62,109 nt of DNA. Origin: Brevinematales bacterium (GTDB taxonomy: Bacteria; Spirochaetota; Brevinematia; Brevinematales; GWF1-51-8). The notes under the pieces were generated by a model that saw only the letters and a program-made list of their open reading frames with translations, was not told the origin of the DNA and did not search any database. Positions 43,480 through 52,368 of this stretch are shown here, piece by piece (the stretch's first letter is position 1; each line of letters starts with the position of its first letter). The stretch covers positions 1-62,109 of the forward strand of contig JABLXV010000028.1 of the NCBI GenBank assembly GCA_013177895.1, read 5' to 3'. Position numbers and translations under genes: made by a program.

Positions 43480-45843
43480 TTACTTTACAGCTTTGATTAC
43501 CTGAGTAAACACCTTCCCCGCATATTTTACCTCCAGTGAAACGCTAAACGGGAGTGTCGACGAGGCCGCGATCGCGGGCTTGCCGTTATCGATCTTCTCC
43601 ATCACGAGGTCGACCGTACCGCCCGCGAACGGGAGATTCTTCACCCCGTTCTTCTTTTCGCTCGAGATATTCCAGACGATCTTCGACCCTGGGGCGTCGA
43701 GACGGATACCGATCACGTTCTCGATCAATAGCGCGATAGGCCCGTCGCCGGACCACCCCACGAACTTCGGGCGGACATAGAAAATATTATCCCAACGGGT
43801 CGCCGGCTCCTTGAACTCGGAACTGTAGCATTCCCATATCTGCTTGGTGCCGTCGAGATCGGCGGGGAACGGGATATTGTTCTGCTTGTAGGGGAGTTTC
43901 TTCTTGTCGGGCACAAAGTTCGCGTAAACCTCGACCATATTCTGGATATGGTTGAGGGAGGCCTCGAGCGCGAAGTCGTCGAAACCGTTCGCCTCAAGCC
44001 CCTTGATCGTCATAAACGTGGTCGGCGCCCATACCGCGCCCAGCCAGTAATGCCCCTTGGGGTCGTACTCCGGCTCGGACTTGGAGAGGGTCGGGAAAAG
44101 GTGCGGGCGGTAGAACTCGTCGGGATTTTTGAGATGCCCGGTGAGGAGCTTGAGCTGTTCCGGCGACGCGAGCATGGCGAGCATCGGCCAGAATGATGCG
44201 ATGGTCTTTTTCGCGTGGAACGCCCCGTTCTTCTTGACGTCGTAATATATTCCGTCCTTCGCGCTCCACATCTTATCGTTAATGAGCTTCTTCAGCGCGT
44301 CGTACTCCCCTTGGTACTGCTTGGCGAGCTTGGTATTCCCCGCGACCGCGCAGAGTTTCTCCATATACATGGCGAACAGCACCATCTGAGAGGTGATATC
44401 GATCCAGCCGTACGCGGAACCCTCGCGCGGGGAGTTGTCCATGCCGGAGCCGAGGTTCGACGTGAAGTAGAAACCCTCCGGCGTGCGGCAGTTATTTTTC
44501 AGCCATTGGAAATATTTATGGTTGTGGTAGATCGCGGGGAGAAGGCGCGATTCGTCGCCGGTCTTCATCAGGTAATTGTACTCCACCCACGCGTACAACG
44601 GGGGATTGATATGCGGGTCGGTGGGGGTAGGGTCGTAGTCCTTCCCGGTGGTCTCGCTCTGCACGCGGCAGATATACCCGTTCTCGCGCTGTTTCAGGTA
44701 GAAGTTATCGACCGAGTACATCGCGGGGAACTCGTTACCGCCGTACACCCCGAAGAACATCATGAAGCACGTATCCCATTGATAGATATGGTCGTTGAAG
44801 CCCTCGTCCATATACGCCGCGACGAACCCCTTGGCGACGTTGCCCTTGGATATCTTCTCGCGCGCGAAGCCCCAAGCCGCGTTATATAAGTCGATATAGT
44901 CGGGGTTCTCGTCGTAGATCACCTCCGGGAGCCCCGTGCCCGCCGGGTGTAACGCGAGGTCGCATATCGAGGTCTGGTTCGGCGCGAGATAGACGGCGTT
45001 CTTTACCGCAGTGGGTTCGGCGGTATTGCCGAGCCAGTTGCCGTCCCATACCCCGTTACCGTTGATATCCTCGAACCCTTTGACGGTGTACTTGCCCGCC
45101 GGAACCGCGCCGGAGAGGTATTTCCCGTCCTTGTCGCACTTGACGGCGACGGGCGCGAAATCGTACTCCTCGTAGTCGCTGATATAGACGGGGTACAGCA
45201 CGGCGTAGAGCGCGCCCTTGCCGGAGCCGGTGATTTTACCGCCGAGTTTGGCGGTATTCTTCAGTTCCATCTTCTCAGCCCCCTTGAAGTACTTGAACGA
45301 TTTCCCTTTACTTTTGTTGCCGTTCATGTCGTAGGTGACGATGGTAAACAGGTAGTCCTTGTATTGGTCGAGTTTACCGAATTCTAAAATTGTATCCTCA
45401 TATTTCTTCTTGAGTATTTTCGCGGGAGCCAACCCTTCCTGGAGGAGTATTTCCACCCACGCGGCGTCCGGGGACGGGGAAGGATTCCACCGCAGGACGG
45501 CGTCACCGTTATCCTTGAACCCTATGCGTATATTCGACACCTCCATCGGCGGCATCTTCTCGATCATTGCGACCTTCATCTCGGAATTCGCATCGAGGTC
45601 GGCCCACCCGATATAGACGAACTTATACTCCTTCTTGGAGACTTGCAGTTTCTCCGTGTCGATACTCCCGGTGTCCACCTCGGCGGTACCGTCGTCTCCC
45701 GTGATCGCGAGCACGTCCCCCGCGACAAAGTTCACCCCCTTGATGGGCTCGCCCGTATCCTTGTCGGTCACCGTGAACTTGACGATCCTGCCCCCGCACG
45801 ATGCGAGGAATAATGCGACGAAAACCATAACGAGATTTTTCAT
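43480..45843 (-). CDS. lipoprotein glycoside hydrolase, MGH1/GH63-like (alpha/alpha)6 barrel
   Basis: The product has 787 residues with lipobox LASC. Residues ~25-100 form a carboxypeptidase-regulatory-like beta domain, ~100-190 a fibronectin-like domain (AVLRWNPSPSPDAAWVEILL), ~195-300 further beta modules, and ~320-730 an (alpha/alpha)6 toroid as in mannosylglycerate hydrolase-like and GH63/GH37 enzymes: IYQWDTCFMMFFGVYGGNEF near the start, REGSAYGWIDITSQMVLFAM with the acidic cleft residue, and YWLGAVWAPTTFMTIKGLEA and KEPATRWDNIFYVRPKFVGW later. Likely substrates are alpha-linked gluco- or mannosides outside the cell. GGAGGG precedes the ATG; the gene is monocistronic. Confidence 0.8.
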   Translation of the reverse strand: MKNLVMVFVALFLASCGGRIVKFTVTDKDTGEPIKGVNFVAGDVLAITGDDGTAEVDTGSIDTEKLQVSKKEYKFVYIGWADLDANSEMKVAMIEKMPPMEVSNIRIGFKDNGDAVLRWNPSPSPDAAWVEILLQEGLAPAKILKKKYEDTILEFGKLDQYKDYLFTIVTYDMNGNKSKGKSFKYFKGAEKMELKNTAKLGGKITGSGKGALYAVLYPVYISDYEEYDFAPVAVKCDKDGKYLSGAVPAGKYTVKGFEDINGNGVWDGNWLGNTAEPTAVKNAVYLAPNQTSICDLALHPAGTGLPEVIYDENPDYIDLYNAAWGFAREKISKGNVAKGFVAAYMDEGFNDHIYQWDTCFMMFFGVYGGNEFPAMYSVDNFYLKQRENGYICRVQSETTGKDYDPTPTDPHINPPLYAWVEYNYLMKTGDESRLLPAIYHNHKYFQWLKNNCRTPEGFYFTSNLGSGMDNSPREGSAYGWIDITSQMVLFAMYMEKLCAVAGNTKLAKQYQGEYDALKKLINDKMWSAKDGIYYDVKKNGAFHAKKTIASFWPMLAMLASPEQLKLLTGHLKNPDEFYRPHLFPTLSKSEPEYDPKGHYWLGAVWAPTTFMTIKGLEANGFDDFALEASLNHIQNMVEVYANFVPDKKKLPYKQNNIPFPADLDGTKQIWECYSSEFKEPATRWDNIFYVRPKFVGWSGDGPIALLIENVIGIRLDAPGSKIVWNISSEKKNGVKNLPFAGGTVDLVMEKIDNGKPAIAASSTLPFSVSLEVKYAGKVFTQVIKAVK

Positions 45844-45943
45844 ACCGCCCTCCGGAATATTAAATCGTACGGGATATTATATCGCGGCGTGGAAAAAACG
45901 CAAGGAAAATATGGAAACGTTCCCATGCTCCTCACCTCCAGCA

Positions 45944-46013
45944 TACGCTGAAGGCAAGCGGACGGGAGGGAACTCCGCGACGGCAGCTTGCCTTCACGCA
46001 AAGCGTGGAGGGG
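45944..46013. repeat. imperfect inverted repeat in the glycoside hydrolase leader
   Basis: CTCCAGCATACGCTGAAGGC-AAGC (from 45946) and GCTTGCCTTCACGCAAAGCG (from 45986) are imperfect reverse complements, 20 or so pairs around a ~17-base loop. It looks like a short dispersed repeat and may also form a hairpin in the leader region. Confidence 0.5.
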
Positions 46014-46079
46014 ATGCCGGGGAGCGGGAAATAATTTGCGAAAAAAGAAGGATATGTTATAATACAAACGGAGAGAAAT

Positions 46080-46340
46080 ATGCCCGAATTATGCCGGTTT
46101 CTTGGGATAATTATTTATATGTACTTCAACGACCACGACCCGGCGCATTTTCACGTGCAATACAACGAGTTCAGGGCATCGATCAGGATAAGCGATTTTT
46201 CAGTGATTGACGGGCATCTCCCGCCGCGCGTACTCGGATTGGTGGTCGAATGGGCTGAGATGCATTCAGGCGAACTGAACGGAAACTGGGAGAGTCTGGA
46301 AACGGACGGCAAGTTTAAAAAAATTAAACCATTGGTATGA
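46080..46340 (+). CDS. DUF4160 small protein
   Basis: The product has 86 residues. The family pattern is plain: FLGIIIYMYFNDHDPAHFHV, where a short hydrophobic strand runs into DH(D)PAHFHVxY, then ASIRIS...DGHLPPRVLGLV. DUF4160 proteins nearly always precede DUF2442 proteins and have been suggested as toxin-antitoxin-like modules; here the second gene overlaps by 4 bases (ATGA), as usual. GGAGAG precedes the ATG. Confidence 0.9.
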   Translation: MPELCRFLGIIIYMYFNDHDPAHFHVQYNEFRASIRISDFSVIDGHLPPRVLGLVVEWAEMHSGELNGNWESLETDGKFKKIKPLV

Positions 46341-46606
46341 GGCAAAGTATGACGTGGATTGTGAAGGCCGAATATACCGGCGGATATAAAATACGGCTCA
46401 CGTTTAACGACGGGGTTTCCGGCGAAGCCGATCTGGAAAATATCCTCAAACGCGACCCGCGCCCAATTTTCAAAACCACCGCCGACCCGGCGAATTTCCG
46501 CGCGTTCAGGGTGGAAGCCGACACGGTGGTATGGGATACCGGCCTCGACCTCGCCCCCGAGTTCCTGCGCGAACTGATCGTCTCGGACGCATCTGTCAAG
46601 GTATAA
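46337..46606 (+). CDS. DUF2442 small protein
   Basis: The product has 89 residues. The fold signature YTGGYKIRLTFNDGVSGEAD with LENILKRDPRPIFKTTADPA, then FRVEADTVVWDTGLDLAPEF, fits DUF2442 along its whole length. It overlaps DUF4160 by 4 bases, forming the standard pair. An AT-rich nuclease-HTH gene starts 5 bases after its stop and thus shares the transcript, so this pair may have gained a third member. Confidence 0.9.
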   Translation: MRQSMTWIVKAEYTGGYKIRLTFNDGVSGEADLENILKRDPRPIFKTTADPANFRAFRVEADTVVWDTGLDLAPEFLRELIVSDASVKV

Positions 46607-46611
46607 ATTAG

Positions 46612-47814
46612 ATGTATAAAATTGAAAAAAGTATTGAAAAAGCAATCGCTGGGCTAAAAGGTGGAGAATTTGAGGCTTTTTGTAGCTATTTTTTTTCAAT
46701 TGTGTATAATTATAAAGATATAGAATCGAGTAGAGATGAAAATAATCAACCTGTACGGGGAGTTGATGCATATTATCGGTTGGAAAATGGTGAATTTATT
46801 ATTTTTCAATATACTTCACAAGAAAAAGATTTGAAAACAAAGATAATTAATGATATTGAGATTCTAAACTCTGATAAACCGGATTATCAAGTATTTAAAA
46901 ACCATATAAAAAAAGTTATAGTATGTATCAATCAACCAGATCGTGGGAGTATTATTGAATATGAAAAATGTGCAAAAAAATACGGCTGGGAATTTGAGCT
47001 ATTTACACTTCATAGGTTGACTAAAATATCGATAGATAATGATGAAATTTTAAAAAAATACTTTTCTGACCTTAACTATGTTGAGAAAATTCTATATTTC
47101 GATTGTGGAGCACGGATAAAAGAAGTTAGGGAAGAAAGGAATTTACTTTCAAGTGAATTTATAGAGTTAGTAGGTTTCGGAAGTGAAAAAGAATTAATAG
47201 AGATTGAAAACCGAGAAAAGGAAGCGACTCTAGAATTTTTACAAGTTCTATCAAAAAACACCTCGGTTGAATTAGAATGGTTAAAACATGGGAAATATAC
47301 GAAATATGATATTAAATATTTTGAAACATCTGAATTGGATTATTTCATAGATAAAGAAAGACATTTTACAATATACTTCTGTTTAGAAATAACAGAAATG
47401 AATCTTTTATTCTTATATGCTTTTACTGAGAATAAATGGATTTGTCGAAAATATTTTTGCGACTTAAATTTTGATTCTTGGTTTGATGATCATAATAAAA
47501 TTAAAGACATATTTATTCAATTAAGAAAAATATTTTCTAGCTTAAAAAATTATACTTCATTTGGGAGAATAATAAGTCCAGAAGTATACCGTAGAATTCT
47601 TGGAGGTAAGGAATTTTTTAAGAATATTCCTACTATATATCAAGGAAATAATTCATGGTGGTTTGATGATATATGTGATATTTATGATAAGTACGATATA
47701 AGTATTAATTATAAGATTAGGTATGAAGATTGGTTTTTTAAACTGAAGGATAATTTCTTAAAGTATATGGATTATGAATACTACCAAAAAAAGACTAATA
47801 ACACTCATAAATAA
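46612..47814 (+). CDS. fusion of PD-(D/E)XK-like nuclease domain, XRE HTH and unknown C-domain
   Basis: The product has 400 residues in strongly AT-biased sequence. Residues 1-160 resemble a Mrr/SMEK-like restriction-endonuclease fold: GGEFEAFCSYFFS (helix with Glu20), VRGVDAYYRLENGEFIIFQY with Asp52, and QYTS (Gln66) where many family members have QxK or QVTS. Residues ~167-228 are an XRE-type HTH (ARIKEVREERNLLSSEFIEL ... SVELEWLKHGK). The last ~170 residues are unrecognised, aromatic and charged. Such nuclease-plus-sensor fusions are typical of anti-phage or anti-plasmid genes, but this exact order is unfamiliar to me. The changed catalytic Lys leaves activity uncertain. It lies 5 bases after DUF2442 with only a weak AAGG. 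Confidence 0.6.
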   Translation: MYKIEKSIEKAIAGLKGGEFEAFCSYFFSIVYNYKDIESSRDENNQPVRGVDAYYRLENGEFIIFQYTSQEKDLKTKIINDIEILNSDKPDYQVFKNHIKKVIVCINQPDRGSIIEYEKCAKKYGWEFELFTLHRLTKISIDNDEILKKYFSDLNYVEKILYFDCGARIKEVREERNLLSSEFIELVGFGSEKELIEIENREKEATLEFLQVLSKNTSVELEWLKHGKYTKYDIKYFETSELDYFIDKERHFTIYFCLEITEMNLLFLYAFTENKWICRKYFCDLNFDSWFDDHNKIKDIFIQLRKIFSSLKNYTSFGRIISPEVYRRILGGKEFFKNIPTIYQGNNSWWFDDICDIYDKYDISINYKIRYEDWFFKLKDNFLKYMDYEYYQKKTNNTHK

Positions 47815-47928
47815 ATATAAGCCAACTATATGTAAATTCGTGCAATCTGATTGTTCTCCGCGAATGCGGGGGTAGCTTCCCTCGACTGCTAACTTTCCAC
47901 TTTTCAGTTGTCACTTTCTACTTCTCAC

Positions 47929-48348
<420 letters not shown>

Positions 48349-48453
48349 TTAAAATATTTCAAAGATTAAAGGGATTACAAAATTACCGCGTGTGCCGTGC
48401 GAAGTCGGGGCGGGCAAATGGGTCAGCAAATTGCACCGGACCCTGGGCGCGTG

Positions 48454-48521
48454 CCCTGCTTGTCCTGAACGAAGTGAAGGGAGCAAAGTCGAAGGACGGT
48501 CATCGAGCGGAGCCGAGATGC
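48454..48521. repeat. dispersed CCTGAAC-GAAG / GCATCTCGGCTC repeat overlapping the purN end
   Basis: The stretch joins TGCTTGTCCTGAACGAAGTG to GAAGGACGGTCATCGAGCGG and GAGATGCC. Related strings occur at 32036-32056, 54757-54780, 58611-58650 and 61840-61870, so this is a small repeat family. Its inner part forms the last codons of purN. Confidence 0.6.
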
Positions 48522-49135
48522 CACACCATCGGCTCGTTCGGCCACTTCGCGTAATCGATCCGGCCCTCGGAGAACATCCTGATCACAGCGGGGAGCACCT
48601 GATGCTCCTCCCTGAGGACGCGCGCGGACAGGGACGCCTCGGTGTCGCCACTGCGGATAGGGACTCTCGCCTGCATGATACGTTTGCCCCCGTCGATCAC
48701 CTCGTTGACGAAGTGGACGGTGCATCCGGTCTCACGGTCTCCCGCTTCGAGCGCGCGGGCATGGGTATGCAGGCCGGGGTATTTCGGGAGAAGGGACGGG
48801 TGGATATTGATGATACGGTTCTCGAACGCGCGGATGAGGGGGGGCTTGACCACCCGCATGAAGCCCGCGAGCACGATGAGGTCTGGCGCGGCGGCGCGTA
48901 ACGCGGCGATATACGCCTGCTCAGCGTCGCCTTCGAGCTTGGTCTTGAACTCGCCGGGATGGATATATTGCGAACGGATACCGTGTTTCGCGCAGTAGTC
49001 GAGGGCGGCGGCGTCGGGCCGGTCGGACAGGACGAGTACGATCTCCCCGTCGAACACTTTATCCTGTATCGCGCGGTGGATCGCCTGGAGGTTCGACCCT
49101 CGCCCGGAGACCAGTACCGCGAGCCTTATTCTCAT
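48500..49135 (-). CDS. purN: phosphoribosylglycinamide formyltransferase 1
   Basis: The product has 211 residues, the usual length. GRGSNLQAIHRAIQDKVFDG near the start binds GAR; INIHPSLLPKYPGLHTHARA carries the catalytic His of HPSLLP; the following GCTVHFVNEVIDGG holds the Asp of the formyl-transfer loop. It adds the C8 formyl group from 10-formyl-THF in purine synthesis. It overlaps rseP by 4 bases. The last residues (MVWHLGSAR) are coded by a copy of a dispersed repeat, which seems to have replaced the original end. Confidence 0.95.
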   Translation of the reverse strand: MRIRLAVLVSGRGSNLQAIHRAIQDKVFDGEIVLVLSDRPDAAALDYCAKHGIRSQYIHPGEFKTKLEGDAEQAYIAALRAAAPDLIVLAGFMRVVKPPLIRAFENRIINIHPSLLPKYPGLHTHARALEAGDRETGCTVHFVNEVIDGGKRIMQARVPIRSGDTEASLSARVLREEHQVLPAVIRMFSEGRIDYAKWPNEPMVWHLGSAR

Positions 49136-50556
49136 GCCACGGCATCCCGGATGATATTCACGATATCGTTGATGAACACGATTGCCGCGAGCGATATGAT
49201 AAAGAACAACCCCACATATTCGATCACCGTCAGCACTTTCTCGCTGGGCTTAATGCGCGTGACCCATTCGAACAGGTTCAGCAGGAAGTGCCCGCCGTCC
49301 AATCCGGGGAGGGGCAGGATATTGAAGAACGCCAGCGCGACCGCGATCATCGCCATAAACTGGAGGAATTTGACGAAACTCGCGTGGGTGGCGATAGTTC
49401 CGGTGACCTGGATGATACGGAGCGGGCCGGACATATGCTTCTGTACGTCGATCTTGCCCTTAATCATCACGACCAGCCCTTCCCATGTGCGGACGAGCGA
49501 CGTGTTGGCCTCCATAAAGCCGAGCGCCATCGCGTGGAAGATGTTATTCGCGCGGATCTCCTTCTCCATCGTCTCGTACTTCACGAGCGGGTAGATGCCC
49601 ATCAGGCCGGATTCGGCGACTACGCCGTTATTGGTGGCCGTTACCGACGAGAGCTGGAGGGTCGCGTCGAATGTTTTATCCCCGCGCTGTATCTGGAATA
49701 CGACTATTTTATTGGGGTTGGCATAGATGAAGTTGGTAAGTTCCGCGTAGGTGGCGATAGGCTTGCCGTCTGCGGCGAGGATACGGTCTTCCTCTTTCAG
49801 CCCGGCGTCCGCGGCGGGACGGTTCTTCACCAGCCCCCCGATGACGGGTTCGATCGGCAGCTCGTACGGGCTGATGCCGATATACCCCGCGCCGGTCTTC
49901 TTGCTCAGGATAGGCGTCACATCGGCGGTATTGGTCGCGCCGTCACGGACATAGACCAGAGTGAGCTTATCGCCCGCGCCGAGGAGGACGGACTGCCCGA
50001 GGTCGGAGAACGACTCGACCGGCTTGCCGTTGACGGATACAATCCAGTCCCCGGTGCGAAGCCCCGCGGCGTACGCGGGCGATACGGCGTTTTCCTCCAT
50101 CTTCTCGGCGACCGTCACCTTAGGGGTGACCACGTTATCTTTATACCCGAACAGGAATAGGCTGAAGAATATCAGGATAGCGAAAATATAGTTGAACAGC
50201 GACCCGCCCACTACCGCGAGAACGCGCGCCCACGGGGGACGGTTGTACATCGCCTTGGGGTCTTTTTCGGCGGGTATGGGAGCTTCCTCCTTATCGGCGG
50301 GGGAGTCCTTCGCATCCTTGGGGTTGCGGTCCTTGGTCTCGTCGCCGCGCATCTTGCAGTATCCGCCGAGCGGGATGAGCGCGATCCGGTACTTCGTTTC
50401 GCCCCATTTCCACGATACCAGCTCCTTACCGAAGCCGATGGAAAACACGTCTACGCCGATGCCGGAAATCTTCGCCATCAGGAAATGCCCGAACTCGTGC
50501 ACTGTGACCAGTATGCCCAGGACGAGTATCGCTATAAGTATGCCTAGTATATCCAA
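49132..50556 (-). CDS. rseP: RseP, site-2 intramembrane metalloprotease
   Basis: The product has 474 residues. The zinc motif HEFGH is at residues 20-24 in the first membrane helix; a cytoplasmic loop (about 70-100, Lys/Asp/Pro-rich) is unusually long; two PDZ domains follow (AAGLRTGDWIVSVNGKPVES and AGLKEEDRILAADGKPIATY), and NILPLPGLDGGHFLLNL supplies the third ligand. RseP cuts anti-sigma factors and signal peptides within the membrane, so the sigma pair at 549-1461 is a possible client. The start is TTG at 50556 with AGGAGGAA 8 bases upstream; no ATG lies nearby. Confidence 0.95.
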   Translation of the reverse strand: MDILGILIAILVLGILVTVHEFGHFLMAKISGIGVDVFSIGFGKELVSWKWGETKYRIALIPLGGYCKMRGDETKDRNPKDAKDSPADKEEAPIPAEKDPKAMYNRPPWARVLAVVGGSLFNYIFAILIFFSLFLFGYKDNVVTPKVTVAEKMEENAVSPAYAAGLRTGDWIVSVNGKPVESFSDLGQSVLLGAGDKLTLVYVRDGATNTADVTPILSKKTGAGYIGISPYELPIEPVIGGLVKNRPAADAGLKEEDRILAADGKPIATYAELTNFIYANPNKIVVFQIQRGDKTFDATLQLSSVTATNNGVVAESGLMGIYPLVKYETMEKEIRANNIFHAMALGFMEANTSLVRTWEGLVVMIKGKIDVQKHMSGPLRIIQVTGTIATHASFVKFLQFMAMIAVALAFFNILPLPGLDGGHFLLNLFEWVTRIKPSEKVLTVIEYVGLFFIISLAAIVFINDIVNIIRDAVA

Positions 50557-50770
50557 TTCTAGTTCCTCCTGAAACTTATCTAATGAAATCGTAACCGTAT
50601 ATATTAATGTATCGCGCGGTTTTGGTCAAATCCGTGGGTATGGAGTTAGGAATTTATTGTTATATCGCGCGGATTCTGGGAGGCGAAGGCGGGGTAACGG
50701 CATCCCGATACATTCTGCTTCACGGGATACTCGATGACCCGGGGTGCAATCGCCTACCAACAATACTCTT

Positions 50771-50800
50771 TCCTTTCTTTCTGTCAGCAGAAAGAAAGGA
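50771..50800. repeat. perfect 13-bp hairpin
   Basis: TCCTTTCTTTCTG and CAGAAAGAAAGGA pair without mismatch around TCAG. No T run follows, so it is not a standard terminator; strings of this kind often mark the edge of small mobile repeats. Confidence 0.7.
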
Positions 50801-50813
50801 ACAAAGAAAGACT

Positions 50814-50963
50814 GCCCCGCCGGAATGCCGCTCATGGGCACAAAGGCGCGAAACAGGGAACGCCGCAACTCGCATCATGCGCCGCTCAATATCAAACCGG
50901 CATTGCTCGAACAACGGCGTTCCTGCCTGTTTCGCTTAGAAGAATCGCGGCAAATCGGCGGGG
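50814..50963. repeat. nested inverted-repeat element (~150 bp)
   Basis: The outer arms GCCCCGCCG (50814-50822) and CGGCGGGG (50956-50963) enclose inner arms GCGAAACAGGGAACGCCG (50848-50865) and its reverse complement with a 3-base insert (50915-50935). Between them lies a 49-base core. The nesting suggests a folded RNA or a REP-like mobile unit. Confidence 0.6.
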
Positions 50964-51008
50964 TTCTAAGGTTGAGAAGAAATATTTTACGAATATTCTG
51001 CGTAGGGA

Positions 51009-51036
51009 TTGACAATTAACAACGTATATGTATAAT
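51009..51036 (+). promoter_or_regulatory. strong sigma-70 promoter of the AT-rich cassette
   Basis: TTGACA (51009-51014) and TATAAT (51031-51036) are consensus hexamers with a 16-bp spacer, about 37 bases before the start at 51073. The downstream leader is AT-rich with TATTATATAATA (51040-51051) as a small palindrome. Confidence 0.75.
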
Positions 51037-51072
51037 AAATATTATATAATAAATGTATATGGAGCATAGAAT

Positions 51073-51744
51073 ATGGAAAGTATTCCAAAGATAATTCAAG
51101 AATTTCGAAACACTGTAAAAAACATTTCAATTACAGATCAAACTAATGAATATTTTGAGTTATTACAAAAAATTTGGAGTACTCCTAAAATAGAAAAAAG
51201 GCTTAAATTATGTGAAGAAAGCTTCAAATATATTGAAGCATTAATAATTACAACAAAGCTTACTTTTTCCATATATGATCTTTCAGAAAAATGGAGTTTA
51301 TTAATGGATGATAATAAAAAAACCGAAAAGGCTGTAATAAAAAAAATTCAGGAAATATATCCTAATCTTGAGGCAAATAGCGATATAAAAGAATTTGGGA
51401 AGTTTGATTTATCATCAATTCCTGCACTTCAAGTTGCAGGTGAAATTTATGCTCTTAAGGGTATGAAAGAAAAAATCGATATATTAAAAGATATTGTGTA
51501 TTTCTTTAGTGATTTATTCGATTGGCGTGATTTCATAGAAAATCAATATAATGAATTAAAAATTGCCAAAACTATATTAGAGTATATTAAAAATAATCCA
51601 GGATTTCATCAGAACAAAATAAAAGCAGCTTTGGAGTTAAATCAAGATGGACGATATATAGCAGGGTTAATTAAGAGGATGGAAAGTTATAATTTAATTA
51701 AAAGAAAAAAAGAGGGGAATAATTATAATTTGTTTTTAGAATAA
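51073..51744 (+). CDS. AT-rich protein with C-terminal winged-helix-like domain
   Basis: The product has 223 residues, no signal peptide. Residues 1-150 look all-helical. From ~152 a winged-helix pattern appears: IAKTILEYIKNNPGFHQNKI, then KAALELNQDGRYIAGLIKRM (recognition helix) and ESYNLIKRKKEGNNYNLFL (wing). Such domains read DNA or, in defence genes, hold regulatory contacts. I cannot name the family. Codon use is strongly AT-biased, unlike purN/rseP upstream. The next gene starts 18 bases later and forms the second half of the cassette. Confidence 0.65.
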   Translation: MESIPKIIQEFRNTVKNISITDQTNEYFELLQKIWSTPKIEKRLKLCEESFKYIEALIITTKLTFSIYDLSEKWSLLMDDNKKTEKAVIKKIQEIYPNLEANSDIKEFGKFDLSSIPALQVAGEIYALKGMKEKIDILKDIVYFFSDLFDWRDFIENQYNELKIAKTILEYIKNNPGFHQNKIKAALELNQDGRYIAGLIKRMESYNLIKRKKEGNNYNLFLE

Positions 51745-52368
51745 AGTAATTACGGATAGTATATGAAGAAAATATTAGGACAAATTCTTTCTTCTTCTCT
51801 CGAGGATACTCAAGGGGAAATTTTTACAAAACAAGATTTAATTGATCTAGCGGAAGCAGCAAATAAAAAAGCACCAATTGATTTTAATCAACGCCATGAT
51901 CCTAAACTAGGAAAATTAGGATATATAAATAATTTTAAAGTAGTGCCATCAAGAATCCATCTAAATGAATATGATTTAATTGGTGATATATATTTAAGTA
52001 TTGATGAGATTCCTCCTGACCTAAAAGCATTCAGTTTAAGTACAATAAAACCAATTTATGGAAATAGTGATGCTAAAATTGCATTTTTTATCCCTTATCC
52101 ATTTTATCAAAATGAGGAATATCTAAAAAGTTTATTTATCGATAATGAGATAATTATTGGAAAGCATATTCAAAAAGCTGCTGAGGTACCTCTTGTAGCT
52201 TTAATTATATCTAAAATAGTATCAACTATTGTTGATAAAGTTTTTGAAAATACTGTATATCCAGTATTAAAAAGAAATTTTTCGATTATTATAGAGCTTT
52301 GGAAGAAGAGTATTGAAACTAATTTAATAATTTGGCAACAAACAAACAATTTCCAATATCAGATAATG

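Larger units (their letters stand above)
50557..51072. other. gene-free stretch with structured elements and a strong promoter
   Basis: No gene is apparent. It holds a perfect 13-bp hairpin (50771-50800), a nested inverted-repeat element (50814-50963) and the promoter of the AT-rich cassette (51009-51036). Confidence 0.65.
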
